From Chryseobacterium soli (lineage in GTDB: Bacteria; Bacteroidota; Bacteroidia; Flavobacteriales; Weeksellaceae): DNA of 64,000 bases. The stretch lies in the NCBI RefSeq assembly GCF_000737705.1, contig NZ_JPRH01000007.1:147208-211207 (forward strand), in the 5' to 3' direction. Shown here piece by piece: positions 8,256 to 18,255 of this stretch; position 1 is the stretch's first letter, and each line of letters begins with the position of its first letter. Both the position numbers and the translations under genes were made by a program. The notes below the pieces were generated by a model. The model was not told the DNA's origin. It searched no databases and saw only the letters and a list, made by a program, of their open reading frames with translations.

Positions 8256-10199
8256 ATGAAAAAGTTCAGAATACATACGACAGCAAAAATCTTACTGTGT
8301 ACTGTGGTGCTTTCCAGCTGCTCCAACCTGTTGGATGAAGAACCCCGTAATATTTATACCCCAGAATACTTTGAGACAGAAGCTGGAGTACTGGGTGGGA
8401 TCACTTCTATGTATGCCCATTTACGATACATTTACGGAAACGGATACTGGCTGAATGCCTGTGAAACAGGAACCGACGAATATACCTATGGCCACGCCGC
8501 AGACGCCAACTTCAAAGATATGGATATGTCCGGAGTCGGAAATCTTACGCCTTCATCCAGCCGTGCCGACGTTTTGTGGAACAATGCATTCAGAAATATC
8601 AATACCGCCAACGGAGTTATTCAAAAAGGTTCTGGGGTAGGAGTTTCTGATGCCATCATCGCGGAAGCCAGGTTTTTCAGGGCTTTTGACTACTTTATGC
8701 TGGCTCAGACCTTTGGAGGAGTTCCGTTGGATTTGGGATCCGGAGAATTACAATTTAATACCAGTACCGTCAGAGGTTCTGTAAGAAATACCGTTCCTGA
8801 AGTCTATTCAAAAGTCATCTTTCCAGATCTACTGAAAGCAGTACAGGATCTGCCGACCGGAGCCCGTGTTACCGGTGGTGTTACTAAAACAGTGGCGAGA
8901 TTATTTTTAGCAAAAGCCTATCTTACCTACGGATGGTGGCTTCAGAATCCCAACGGAATTCCTACCTACCCGCAGGCACCAAGGGTAGACCTTGACGGGC
9001 ACAACGCTCAGTGGTACTTTCAGCAGGCGTATGATATTGCTTTAGCAGGGATCAATAATCCCGGAGCATACGGATTGCAGGCTACCTATTATGATGTCAA
9101 TCTGGCTCAGAACGACCGAAATAAAGAAATGCTGTTGTATGCAGATCACACAGAATCCAGTGAATATTATGACGGATCCAGCCACTCATATAACACAGGA
9201 GGTTCTCCTGGAAATTTTGCAGCATGGATGACAACCTGGGATTATACATTCCTTGAAAGTTCTCAGAATCCGCAATGGACAGGTACTTCAGTGAGATCTG
9301 TACAGAGAGAAGCTGCTCAGGCCTACGGAAGACCATGGAAAACAATGGCACCTACCATTGAAGTTGTAAAAAATACCTTCGCTAATAAAACGCAGGATTC
9401 AAGATACGATGGTACTTTTGTAACGACATTCCGTGCGAACTGGAACAAGGCAGGAATTTCAAATGCTACCTTATACAATGCCAACGGACTTCCGGTACAA
9501 CCCGGAAGTGCAATTCTTACCTTCCTGAATGATGATCCGGCACAAACCATAGATTATAGCAATGCAGTGTACAAAAGCAATGTTGGTGCAGGGTTTTTAC
9601 CGGGCAGAGCAGATTATGTAATTGCTCCGAGCGGAATCAGCAGATACGCCTATCCAAACCTATGGAAGATCGGAACGTACAGAACAGACAACGGAACAGG
9701 CCTTGGACAGCCCAACGGAGGAATTACCCGTCCTTTTCCTATTGCTAAGTTTTCAGAGCTTTATTTCATTGCAGCAGAAGCAGCGGTAAAAGGCGCTTCA
9801 GGAGCAATGACCGCAAGAGACCTGGTAAATGTAATAAGAAGCAGAGCCGGAAAATGGCGTTGGGACAACAACGGAAACGTTGCCAAAAATGAAGACAACA
9901 GCGCAGCAATGACTGCTGCAACTCCAGCTACAATCACCGTTGATTACATCCTGGCAGAAAGATCCAGAGAATACTACGGAGAAGGATACAGATGGTTTGA
10001 TCTTGTAAGAACCCAAAAATGGGGTGATCTGGCTCAGACTTATACCATCGCAGGGACAGCAGTGGGAGATCACACTCCAAAAGTCTATACCAGAAATATT
10101 GCCAATTACCTCTATTTAAGACCTATTCCTCAATCTCAGATGGATGCGATGGACATGAGTGCAACAGCATTGGCTGCCTATCAGAATCCGGGATATTAA
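8256..10199 (+). CDS. SusD/RagB-family glycan-binding lipoprotein
   Basis: The 647-residue protein starts with a lipoprotein signal (lipidated Cys22 in LSSC). It carries the SusD TPR-type fold, with FSELYFIAAEAAV and ERSREYYGEGYRWFDLVR in the C-terminal half. It caps the SusC barrel at the cell surface and binds the incoming glycan. I place the start at ATG 8256, 12 bases after the susC stop, because the lipobox is then correctly spaced; a TTG at 8247 is possible but unneeded. The stacking aromatic residues that would identify the ligand cannot be assigned by eye. Confidence 0.92.
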   Translation: MKKFRIHTTAKILLCTVVLSSCSNLLDEEPRNIYTPEYFETEAGVLGGITSMYAHLRYIYGNGYWLNACETGTDEYTYGHAADANFKDMDMSGVGNLTPSSSRADVLWNNAFRNINTANGVIQKGSGVGVSDAIIAEARFFRAFDYFMLAQTFGGVPLDLGSGELQFNTSTVRGSVRNTVPEVYSKVIFPDLLKAVQDLPTGARVTGGVTKTVARLFLAKAYLTYGWWLQNPNGIPTYPQAPRVDLDGHNAQWYFQQAYDIALAGINNPGAYGLQATYYDVNLAQNDRNKEMLLYADHTESSEYYDGSSHSYNTGGSPGNFAAWMTTWDYTFLESSQNPQWTGTSVRSVQREAAQAYGRPWKTMAPTIEVVKNTFANKTQDSRYDGTFVTTFRANWNKAGISNATLYNANGLPVQPGSAILTFLNDDPAQTIDYSNAVYKSNVGAGFLPGRADYVIAPSGISRYAYPNLWKIGTYRTDNGTGLGQPNGGITRPFPIAKFSELYFIAAEAAVKGASGAMTARDLVNVIRSRAGKWRWDNNGNVAKNEDNSAAMTAATPATITVDYILAERSREYYGEGYRWFDLVRTQKWGDLAQTYTIAGTAVGDHTPKVYTRNIANYLYLRPIPQSQMDAMDMSATALAAYQNPGY

Positions 10200-10232
10200 T
10201 ATTTAAAAGACAATTTCACATTCATATTAACG

Positions 10233-10266
10233 ACAAAGTAGGTGCTTACAACACCTGCTTTGTTTT
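10233..10266 (+). terminator. Hairpin after susD
   Basis: ACAAAGTAGGTG (10233-10244) pairs with CACCTGCTTTGT (10252-10263) with one wobble pair, then TTTTC. It lies 33 bases after the susD stop and before the mannonate dehydratase gene. It is probably a partial terminator that makes susCD the more abundant message. Confidence 0.6.
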
Positions 10267-10289
10267 CATGAAAAATATCTAAAAAAGCT

Positions 10290-11486
10290 ATGGAAAAAAC
10301 TTGGCGCTGGTTTGGAAAAAAGGATAAAATAAAACTTGAAATGCTTCGGCAGATTGGGGTAGAAGGCATTGTGTCCGCTCTTCATGATATTCCAAACGGA
10401 GAAATCTGGACGCTGGAAGCCATCAATGACTATAAAAGTTACATAGAAGATTCCGGCCTTCGCTGGTCGGTCGTGGAAAGCCTTCCGGTAAGTGAATCCA
10501 TTAAATATGGCGGTGAAGACAGGGATCTGCTGATAGAAAATTATTGTAAAAGTTTAGAAAATTTAGGGAAAGCAGGGGTTACAACAGTTTGTTACAACTT
10601 CATGCCGGTCCTCGACTGGGCAAGAACAGATTTGTATTATCCATGGGAAGACGGTTCATCATCGCTTTATTTTGATAAAGCAAAGTTTGCCTATTTTGAA
10701 ATTCATATTCTTGAAAGAAAAGGGGCAGAAAAAGACTATTCGTCAGAGATTCTTAAAAAAGTTGAACAGCTTAAAAGCACCCTCACAGAAGAAGAAAAAC
10801 ACCTGCTCATCGATTCCATAATTGTTAAAACCCAGGGATTTGTCAATGGAAACATTAAAGAAGGCGATCAGAATCCCGTAGCGATTTTTAAAAGTTTACT
10901 GGCGCTTTATGATGGTATTGACAAAGAACAGCTTCGTCAGAATATGAAATATTTCCTTGAAAAGATCATGCCCATATGTGAAGAATGGAATATTCAAATG
11001 GGTGTACATCCTGACGATCCGCCATTTTCCCTGTTAGGATTGCCCCGGATTGTCACCTGTGAAGAAGATATCGACTGGTTCCTGAATGCTGTAGATAATC
11101 CTCACAACGGACTTACATTCTGTACCGGTTCACTGAGTGCAGGATTGCAGAATGATGTTCCTAAGCTTGCTCAGAAATATGCTTCACGCACCAGATTTGT
11201 CCACCTCAGAAGTACCAATGTTTTTGAGAACGGAGATTTTATCGAAGCGCATCACCTTGGAGGAAGAGGAAAACTTATCGACGTCATACGGATATTTGAA
11301 AAAGAAAATCCAGCCCTGCCGATGCGTATCGATCACGGCCGTCTTTTAACCGATGATATTGATAAAGGATACAATCCCGGTTATTCATTTTTGGGAAGAA
11401 TGTTAGCGCTTGGCCAGATCGAAGGGGTCATGGCAGCTGTACAAAATGAAATGAAAATCGACACAACCTACGGCGAAGTATCATAA
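10290..11486 (+). CDS. uxuA: D-mannonate dehydratase
   Basis: The 398-residue cytosolic enzyme dehydrates D-mannonate to 2-keto-3-deoxygluconate in glucuronate catabolism. It has the UxuA TIM-barrel signatures: the N-terminal RWFGKKDKI segment, YNFMPVLDWARTD around residue 105, and the metal-ligand segments HPDDPP, FCTGSLSAG, FVHLRS and RIDHGR. Length matches the family. The following SDR gene supplies the preceding step. Its presence inside a xylan locus fits the glucuronate side chains released by the GH115 and GH67 enzymes. Confidence 0.94.
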   Translation: MEKTWRWFGKKDKIKLEMLRQIGVEGIVSALHDIPNGEIWTLEAINDYKSYIEDSGLRWSVVESLPVSESIKYGGEDRDLLIENYCKSLENLGKAGVTTVCYNFMPVLDWARTDLYYPWEDGSSSLYFDKAKFAYFEIHILERKGAEKDYSSEILKKVEQLKSTLTEEEKHLLIDSIIVKTQGFVNGNIKEGDQNPVAIFKSLLALYDGIDKEQLRQNMKYFLEKIMPICEEWNIQMGVHPDDPPFSLLGLPRIVTCEEDIDWFLNAVDNPHNGLTFCTGSLSAGLQNDVPKLAQKYASRTRFVHLRSTNVFENGDFIEAHHLGGRGKLIDVIRIFEKENPALPMRIDHGRLLTDDIDKGYNPGYSFLGRMLALGQIEGVMAAVQNEMKIDTTYGEVS

Positions 11487-11502
11487 TAAACGATAGTATA
11501 AA

Positions 11503-12342
11503 ATGCTATTAAATGAATTAAAAGAAATGAACGAAATATTTAGTATACAAGGAAAAATAGCTGTCATTACAGGTGCTTCAGGAGTGTTAGGCGGAAGTCT
11601 TGCCGAAAGTTTCGTAAAAGCAGGTGCTACCGTTGTCGCACTGGGAAGAAATAAGGAAACGCTGGATGTCCGCGTGAAAAAACTTATCGATGCAGGAGGT
11701 GAGGCATTTGCCGTAGAAGCCAATGTGATGGACGTAGGAAGTTTAGAAGCCGCAGCGAATAAAATAGTGGAAAAATACGGTAAAATTGATATTCTACTCA
11801 ATATAGCCGGCGGAAATATTCCAGCAGCCACCTTATCTCCCGACCAGTCTTTTCTTGATATGGACATTGAAGGATGGAACCAGGTCACTGATCTTAACAT
11901 CAACGGAACAGTATATCCAAGCTATGTTTTCGGAAGAGTAATGGCACATCAGGGAAGCGGGAGTATCGTCAATATCTCTTCCATGGCGGCTTATTCAGCC
12001 ATTACAAGAGTAGCCGGATATTCAGCGGCAAAGGCGGCAATTACCAATTTTACCCAATGGCTGGCCTCCGATTTAGCCTTGAAATATGGCGATACAATAA
12101 GAGTAAATGCCATTGCCCCCGGATTTTTTATCGGTGATCAAAACCGTAACATTTTATTGAATCCGGACGGATCATTAACAGAACGAAGCATAAAAGTGAT
12201 TGCAAAAACTCCGATGGGACGTTTTGGAGATGCCGAAGAACTCAATGGGGCTGTACAGTTCCTGTGTTCAGATGCGGCAAGCTTCATTACCGGAGCACTG
12301 CTGCCTGTTGACGGCGGTTTCAGTGCATTCAGCGGAGTGTAA
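11503..12342 (+). CDS. SDR oxidoreductase, probable fructuronate reductase (D-mannonate oxidoreductase)
   Basis: This 279-residue classical SDR has the nucleotide motif TGASGVLG (23-30), NIAGG at 100-104 and the catalytic set S160, Y173, K177 (YSAAK). The pathway needs D-fructuronate to D-mannonate reduction before UxuA. Bacteroidota often use an SDR adjacent to uxuA in place of the long-chain UxuB, which supports this role. The motifs prove only an NAD(P)-dependent SDR; gluconate 5-dehydrogenase-like activity is the main alternative. ATG 11503 is 16 bases after uxuA; ATG 11527 (MNEIFSIQGK) is also plausible. Confidence 0.8.
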   Translation: MLLNELKEMNEIFSIQGKIAVITGASGVLGGSLAESFVKAGATVVALGRNKETLDVRVKKLIDAGGEAFAVEANVMDVGSLEAAANKIVEKYGKIDILLNIAGGNIPAATLSPDQSFLDMDIEGWNQVTDLNINGTVYPSYVFGRVMAHQGSGSIVNISSMAAYSAITRVAGYSAAKAAITNFTQWLASDLALKYGDTIRVNAIAPGFFIGDQNRNILLNPDGSLTERSIKVIAKTPMGRFGDAEELNGAVQFLCSDAASFITGALLPVDGGFSAFSGV

Positions 12343-12378
12343 ATAAACACGTTTCATATAGTTTCATATACTTAGTAG

Positions 12379-12422
12379 ACGGGGCCTGGAGCCATTCATT
12401 GGATTGAAAGGCCCTGTTTTTT
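12379..12422 (+). terminator. Rho-independent terminator after the SDR gene
   Basis: ACGGGGCCT (12379-12387) pairs with AGGCCCTGT (12409-12417) with one wobble, then a run of six or more T. It separates the uxuA-SDR pair from the downstream transporter gene. Confidence 0.7.
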
Positions 12423-12481
12423 CAGTTTGAAATCATCTATAAAAAGTAAAGTAAAACCCTCAATTAATCATTAATACAACC

Positions 12482-13780
12482 ATGATCAAAATACATCCTC
12501 CTAAAAAACAGAATATGAGATGGTGGATGCTGTCTTTGGTTTTCCTGGCCACAACAATCAATTACCTGGACCGTCAGGTGATGGGATTGCTAAAGCCAAC
12601 GCTGGAAGCAGACTTTCACTGGACAGAAAAAGATTACAGCTATATTGTGATGGCTTTTACCGCTTCCTATGCATTGGGCTACCTTGCCATGGGACGATTT
12701 ATCGACAGAGTAGGCACAAAAATAGGATATGCAGTTTCTTTAATCATCTGGACTCTCGCATCCATCGGACATGGTTTTGTGAAAAATACCTTCGGATTTA
12801 TTCTCGCAAGAACAGCTCTTGGACTAAGCGAGGCCGGAAATTTTCCTGCCGCGATAAAATCCGTAGCAGAATGGTTCCCCAAAAAAGAAAGAGCGCTGGC
12901 GACAGGTCTTTTTAATTCCGGAGCGACAGTAGGAGCTATTTTGGCCCCTCTTTTAGTTCCATGGATTCTCGGACATTATGGATGGCAGCAAACCTTTGTA
13001 TGGATTGGAGCAGCCGGAATGATCTGGATTGTTCTCTGGTGGAAATTTTATCGTGCGCCTGAACAATCAAAAAAACTAACCTATGAAGAATACCAATATA
13101 TAAAAAGCGATCAGGATGCACAGCCAGAAGAACAGTCTAAAGTCCCTCTTTCCGAATTATTCAAATACAAAGTAACCTGGTCATTTGCCATCGGGAAAAT
13201 CATGACCGACCCGATCTGGTATTTCTTTATGTTCTGGCTTCCCGCTTATTTTGCCGATGTTTTTAAAATGGACCTTACGAAACCGTCTCTTCCTCTGATC
13301 CTTATTTACAGCGGAACCACCCTCGGAAGTATTGGCGGTGGCTACCTTTCCTCATGGCTGATAAAAAAAGGATGGGAAATCAACAAAGCAAGAAATATAA
13401 CGATGCTGCTTTTTGCATTGATGGTCGTGCCTGTTATGTTTTCCAAATATCTTGGCAATATGTGGGTCATTACCATTGTGATTGCTTTTGCTACGGCTGC
13501 ACATCAGGGTTGGGGAGCCAATCTGATGACCACGGTTGGCGATAGATTGCCCAATAAATATGTAAGCTCAGTGATTGGATTCGGTGGAATGCTGGGATCT
13601 GTTGCCGGGATTATCTTTCCTTTGTTTATTGGAATTATACTGGACACTTTTAAAAAAGCCGGAAATATCAACGGAGGATACAATATCATCTTTTTTATTG
13701 CCGGAATCTCCTATATCGCCGCCTGGCTCATCATCCGTTTCATTAACCGAAAGCCAGAAAATAAGATAAAAACTAATTGA
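12482..13780 (+). CDS. MFS hexuronate transporter (ExuT-like, anion:cation symporter family)
   Basis: The 432-residue protein has about 12 predicted membrane segments and the MFS signatures NYLDRQVMG near residue 24 and GRFIDRVGTKIG near residue 71. These are typical of the ACS family that includes ExuT. It probably brings glucuronate, or its 4-O-methyl form, across the inner membrane. It sits directly after uxuA and the SDR gene and 8 bases before the first GH43 gene. Substrate is inferred from family and neighbours. Confidence 0.85.
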   Translation: MIKIHPPKKQNMRWWMLSLVFLATTINYLDRQVMGLLKPTLEADFHWTEKDYSYIVMAFTASYALGYLAMGRFIDRVGTKIGYAVSLIIWTLASIGHGFVKNTFGFILARTALGLSEAGNFPAAIKSVAEWFPKKERALATGLFNSGATVGAILAPLLVPWILGHYGWQQTFVWIGAAGMIWIVLWWKFYRAPEQSKKLTYEEYQYIKSDQDAQPEEQSKVPLSELFKYKVTWSFAIGKIMTDPIWYFFMFWLPAYFADVFKMDLTKPSLPLILIYSGTTLGSIGGGYLSSWLIKKGWEINKARNITMLLFALMVVPVMFSKYLGNMWVITIVIAFATAAHQGWGANLMTTVGDRLPNKYVSSVIGFGGMLGSVAGIIFPLFIGIILDTFKKAGNINGGYNIIFFIAGISYIAAWLIIRFINRKPENKIKTN

Positions 13781-13788
13781 TAATAATT

Positions 13789-15498
13789 ATGAAAAAAAGA
13801 CTAATCCATCCAATTGTTTTTAAAAATAAAGCAGTCTTAGCTGTTACAGCGTTGCTTTCCCTGAATATTTCAGCACAGGTTTTCTCCGGCTTTACGTACC
13901 GGGGAAATGATAAAATATATACCGATAATCCACTCAAAGACGATGAATTCTATTCACCGGTCCTTCAGGGGTGTTATCCCGATCCCAGCATCACGCGAAA
14001 AGGAAACGATTATTATCTCGTGAATTCCTCGTTCTCAATGTTTCCGGGAGTTCCGATCTTTCAGTCTAAAGATCTGGTCAACTGGAAGCAGATTGGGCAT
14101 GTTTTAGACAGACCTTCACAGCTGAAAGTGGAAAAATCAGGTGTTTCAGAAGGAATCTATGCTCCGGATATTAAATACAACCCCTACAACGATACGTTTT
14201 ATATGGTGACTACTCAGATTGCCAGCGGGATCGGAAATATGATTGTCAAAACCAAAGATCCAACAAAAGGCTGGAGTGAAGTTCAAAAACTTAATTTTGA
14301 TGGAATTGATCCTTCCATTTTCTTTGATGACAACGGAAAAGCATATATTATTCATAACGATGCCCCACCAAAAGGAACCGAACAGTATAGCGGTCACCGC
14401 GTGATCAAAATATGGGATTATGATCTCGAGAAAGATCAGGTGGTAGCAGGCACAGATAAAATCATTGTGAATGGTGGAGTAGACCTCAGCCAGAAACCGA
14501 TTTGGATAGAAGGTCCGCACCTCTATAAAAAAAGAGGGAAATATTATCTGATGTGCGCGGAAGGAGGCACAGGAGGCAATCACAGTGAAGTTATTTTTGT
14601 GAGCGACAGTCCGAAAGGTCCCTTTATTCCCGCAGGAAATAATCCTATCCTTACCCAGCGTTATTTTCCGAAAGACAGAAAAGACAAAGTAGATTGGGCA
14701 GGACATGCCGACCTGGTAGAAACCCCTGAAGGTGATTATTACGGAGTATTTTTAGCCATCCGTCCCAATGAAAAGAACCGGGTAAATACGGGAAGAGAAA
14801 CTTTTATCCTCCCTGTAGACTGGAGCGGAACGTATCCTGTATTTCAGAATGGATTAGTTCCTATAAAGCCAGCACTTAAGATGCTGAAAGGAGTTAAAAA
14901 TCAAACAGGGCAAACCGGATTTTTTCCGAATGGGAATTTTACGTTTTCAGATGCTTTAACCAATTCTGATCTTGATAAGAGATGGATAGCGATGAGAGGT
15001 CCGCGTGAAAATTTTATTACCATCACTAAAAAAGGATTGAAAATAAATTCTTTTGCTACCAATATTAAAGCAAAAGCTCCCATTTCAGCATTATTTCACA
15101 GGCAACAGCATGCTTCGTTTGAGGCGGCCGTAGCTTTAGATTTTACCCCGAAATCTGAGAAGGAATTGGCCGGAATTACGTGTTATCAGAATGAAAAATT
15201 CAACTATGTATTTGGACTGACGAAAAAAGGGAATGACTATTATCTGGTACTGGAAAGAACAGAAAAAGGAAACTCTATCATTGTTGCCCATGAAAAAATT
15301 GGGCTTTCTAAAACGATGCAGCTCAAGGTAGTCGCTGAGGGAGATGATTATACCTTTAATTATTCTCTTGACGGAAAAACTTTTAAAAATCTGGGCGGAA
15401 AAGTTTCGGGAGATATTTTGTCGACCGATATTGCCGGAGGATTTACAGGCAGTTTGATCGGGTTGTACAGTACCTTATCCAACGATATGAACTGGTGA
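13789..15498 (+). CDS. Exported GH43 beta-xylosidase / arabinofuranosidase
   Basis: The 569-residue protein has a signal peptide ending near NISAQ (30). Its five-blade propeller keeps the GH43 catalytic residues: base D65 in YPDPS, the pKa-modulating Asp in GIDPSIFFD (about 174) and the acid E241 in IEGPH. A C-terminal beta-sandwich (about 380-565) is present, as in multidomain GH43 xylosidases. It should remove xylose or arabinose from xylo-oligomers in the periplasm. I use ATG 13789; a TTG at 13777 overlaps the previous stop and is less likely. Xylosidase versus arabinofuranosidase cannot be settled here. Confidence 0.88.
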   Translation: MKKRLIHPIVFKNKAVLAVTALLSLNISAQVFSGFTYRGNDKIYTDNPLKDDEFYSPVLQGCYPDPSITRKGNDYYLVNSSFSMFPGVPIFQSKDLVNWKQIGHVLDRPSQLKVEKSGVSEGIYAPDIKYNPYNDTFYMVTTQIASGIGNMIVKTKDPTKGWSEVQKLNFDGIDPSIFFDDNGKAYIIHNDAPPKGTEQYSGHRVIKIWDYDLEKDQVVAGTDKIIVNGGVDLSQKPIWIEGPHLYKKRGKYYLMCAEGGTGGNHSEVIFVSDSPKGPFIPAGNNPILTQRYFPKDRKDKVDWAGHADLVETPEGDYYGVFLAIRPNEKNRVNTGRETFILPVDWSGTYPVFQNGLVPIKPALKMLKGVKNQTGQTGFFPNGNFTFSDALTNSDLDKRWIAMRGPRENFITITKKGLKINSFATNIKAKAPISALFHRQQHASFEAAVALDFTPKSEKELAGITCYQNEKFNYVFGLTKKGNDYYLVLERTEKGNSIIVAHEKIGLSKTMQLKVVAEGDDYTFNYSLDGKTFKNLGGKVSGDILSTDIAGGFTGSLIGLYSTLSNDMNW

Positions 15499-15531
15499 AA
15501 AATTCCTTAATCAACGTACATAATCAATCCA

Positions 15532-18057
15532 ATGAAAGTTTTATCAAAAGTAATCATCATCACAGCTTTTATATTCTGCGTTAGCGGGACGGCTCAGTCT
15601 GTTGGATCCTTTATCACTACTGAGACAAGTGCAGAAGTATTGCTGTTAAAAAATCAATCCGTAAAGCTTGCCTTGTATACTGATCAGGGAATTGATAAAG
15701 GTATTGCAAGAGCCGTTCATATGCTAAGTACTGATCTTAAGAAAGTAACCGGAGAATTACCTGATACAATTCATCAAAATCCAGATGGATCTTCTCCGCT
15801 GATCATCATTGGAAGTGCAGGAACGAATTCAATTATTGACCTTCTGATCAGACAACATAAACTGAATGGTAAGGAATTAAACGAGAAACGGGAAAAATTC
15901 ATCATTCAGAATATTAAAAATCCTTTTGACGGAGTTTCTGAAGCAGTTGTAATTGCTGGTAGTGACAAACGGGGGACGATCTACGGGATTTATGAATTTT
16001 CAAAGCAGATCGGCGTTTCACCCTGGTATTATTGGGCAGATATTCCCGTACAAAAAAAAGAAAATCTATATTTTAAAAAAGGAATATATACAGACGGAGA
16101 GCCAGCAGTAGAATATAGAGGGATTTTCCTGAACGATGAAGAACCTTCTTTAGGAACCTGGGCCAGAAATAGTTTTGGCGGAATCAACAGCCAGTTGTAT
16201 GAGAAAGTTTTTGAATTGATCCTTCGCCTTAAAGGCAATTACCTCTGGCCTGCAATGTGGGGAAAAGCTTTCTATGATGATGATCCTCAAAATGGAGTGT
16301 TGGCGGATGAAATGGGAATTATCATGGGAACTTCCCATCATGAGCCGATGGCACTGGCACAAACCGACTGGCATCGCTATATCAAGAAAAATAATCTTCC
16401 TAATATCTGGGATTATAACAAAAACGCTGACGTATTGCAGCAATTCTGGAAAACCGGAATCAAAAGAAGTAAAAACTGGGAAAAGCTGATCACAGTTGGA
16501 ATGCGAGGCGATGGAGACGAAGCCATGGGAGAGAAAACGAATATTTCCCTTTTAGAGAAGATTGTAAAAGATCAGCGTAAAATTATAGAAAACGAAACAG
16601 GAAAACCGGCCAGAAAAATACCTCAGGTCTGGGCATTGTACAAAGAAGTTCAGGATTATTATGATGAAGGGATGAAAGTTCCTGATGATGTTATTCTGCT
16701 GTTCTGTGATGACAACTGGGGGAATGTCCGCAAACTTCCCGATCTGTCGAAACCGCTTCACAAAGGCGGCTATGGAATGTATTATCATTTTGATTATGTG
16801 GGCGGACCTAGAAATTCAAAATGGATCAACATCAGTCCGATTCAAAGGGTTTGGGAACAGATGAACCTGACTTACGAACATCAGGTGAATAAAGTATGGG
16901 TAGTCAATGTAGGCGATTTAAAGCCTATGGAATTTCCGATCAGTTTCTTTATGGATATGGCCTGGAATCCCAAACAGTTTACTGCGGATAATTTGATGGA
17001 ATATACCCAAAAATGGGCGTCAGAACAGTTTGGAGAGAAGCATTCCACAGAAATTGCCAGAATGATCAATCTGTATGCAAAATATAATCGCAGAGTAACG
17101 CCTGAAACACTTAACAGCACCACGTACAGTCTCGATAATTATAATGAATTTGAAACCGTGGTAAACGAGTACCGCACGCTTGCTCTTGATGCAATGCGCC
17201 TGTCCGGAGAACTCCCGAAGGAATATCAGGATGCTTATTTTCAGTTAGTGCTCTATCCGATCGAGGCTTGCAGTAATCTGTATGAAATGTATTATAATGT
17301 GGCAAAAAACAGGCAGCTGGCGGCGAAAAATGATTTTAGCGCCAACGAATATGCTGATAAAGTAAAAAAGAACTTTGCATATGACGCTTTGCTACAGCAG
17401 CAATACAACACTGAAATTGCAGGTGGAAAATGGAAACATATGATGGATCAGCCGCACATCGGATATACAGGCTGGAACCAGCCTGATCAAAATATAATGC
17501 CGGAAGTAGTCTATGTTTCAAAAGCCTCAACTCCAAAAACTAAAACCTTCAAAGAAAAAGACGGCTATATTTCAATAGAAGCGGAGAATTTTGCACGTCA
17601 GCATACTTCAGATAACATACAGTGGAAAGTAATTCCCGATTTCGGAAAAACAAAGTCCGGTGTAACTACCTTTCCGCAGAAGAGTCAACTTAAGAATGAG
17701 GACAATATCTATCTGGAATATGATATGAATGTTACCTCAACAGGACTATTTGAAGTCCAGCTTTTATTGGCGCCTACCCTTAATTTTAACAGCAATAAAG
17801 GCTTGCGGTATGAAATCTCTTTTGACGGACAACAACCGCAAATCATTAATTTTAACGGAAATTACCGGGGCGAACTGGGACAATGGCAGTCTGAGCATAT
17901 TATAAAATCAGTGACAAAGCATACCATAACGACACCGGGAAAACATACCCTGCGTTTCCGGGTGCTGGATTCCGGAATTGTCATCGAAAAAATACTCATC
18001 AATACAGGAGGATTACAGCCATCCTATTTAGGCCCTCCCGAAAGTAACTATGAATAA
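15532..18057 (+). CDS. GH115 xylan alpha-1,2-glucuronidase
   Basis: The 841-residue protein has a signal peptide (about 1-23) and an N-terminal domain shared with alpha-glucuronidases (with GTIYGIYEFSKQIGVSPW). The GH115 core follows, with EYRGIFLNDEEPSLGTWA, LKGNYLWPAMWGKAF, GTSHHEP and TVGMRGDGDEAM. The C-terminal region (about 675-841) is a beta-sandwich. GH115 enzymes release 4-O-methylglucuronate from internal xylose units of polymeric or long xylan. It complements the GH67 enzyme encoded further on. Length is normal. Confidence 0.93.
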   Translation: MKVLSKVIIITAFIFCVSGTAQSVGSFITTETSAEVLLLKNQSVKLALYTDQGIDKGIARAVHMLSTDLKKVTGELPDTIHQNPDGSSPLIIIGSAGTNSIIDLLIRQHKLNGKELNEKREKFIIQNIKNPFDGVSEAVVIAGSDKRGTIYGIYEFSKQIGVSPWYYWADIPVQKKENLYFKKGIYTDGEPAVEYRGIFLNDEEPSLGTWARNSFGGINSQLYEKVFELILRLKGNYLWPAMWGKAFYDDDPQNGVLADEMGIIMGTSHHEPMALAQTDWHRYIKKNNLPNIWDYNKNADVLQQFWKTGIKRSKNWEKLITVGMRGDGDEAMGEKTNISLLEKIVKDQRKIIENETGKPARKIPQVWALYKEVQDYYDEGMKVPDDVILLFCDDNWGNVRKLPDLSKPLHKGGYGMYYHFDYVGGPRNSKWINISPIQRVWEQMNLTYEHQVNKVWVVNVGDLKPMEFPISFFMDMAWNPKQFTADNLMEYTQKWASEQFGEKHSTEIARMINLYAKYNRRVTPETLNSTTYSLDNYNEFETVVNEYRTLALDAMRLSGELPKEYQDAYFQLVLYPIEACSNLYEMYYNVAKNRQLAAKNDFSANEYADKVKKNFAYDALLQQQYNTEIAGGKWKHMMDQPHIGYTGWNQPDQNIMPEVVYVSKASTPKTKTFKEKDGYISIEAENFARQHTSDNIQWKVIPDFGKTKSGVTTFPQKSQLKNEDNIYLEYDMNVTSTGLFEVQLLLAPTLNFNSNKGLRYEISFDGQQPQIINFNGNYRGELGQWQSEHIIKSVTKHTITTPGKHTLRFRVLDSGIVIEKILINTGGLQPSYLGPPESNYE

Positions 18058-18080
18058 TATTAATATAAAATTAGATGAGA

Positions 18081-18216
18081 ATATGCAATTTTACACGGAC
18101 TTTATTCATTCTGCTGTCATTCAGAATGTAACGAAGTGAAATGAAGAATCTAATTGATGAATGGGATTCCTTCTTCGTCGGAATGACAATACATAAAAAA
18201 TTGTATATAATAACTT
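18081..18216 (+). repeat. MITE-like dispersed repeat, copy A
   Basis: This is about 135 bases bounded by imperfect inverted ends (TATGCAATTTTACA ... ATTGTATATAA). Inside are CTGTCATTCAGAATGTAACG, GAAGTGAAATGAAGAATCT and CTTCGTCGGAATGACA. The same element occurs inverted at about 56312-56449 and truncated by the window edge at 63934. No transposase is present, so any movement would need one acting in trans. It lies between the GH115 and epimerase genes. Confidence 0.8.
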
Positions 18217-18255
18217 TAAATAATTATACATTTTAATAAAAACATTCTTATAAGC

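Noticed and set aside
14146..14706. 186-codon antisense frame inside the first GH43 gene
   Set aside because: Lies wholly within a well-supported coding region and has no family features.
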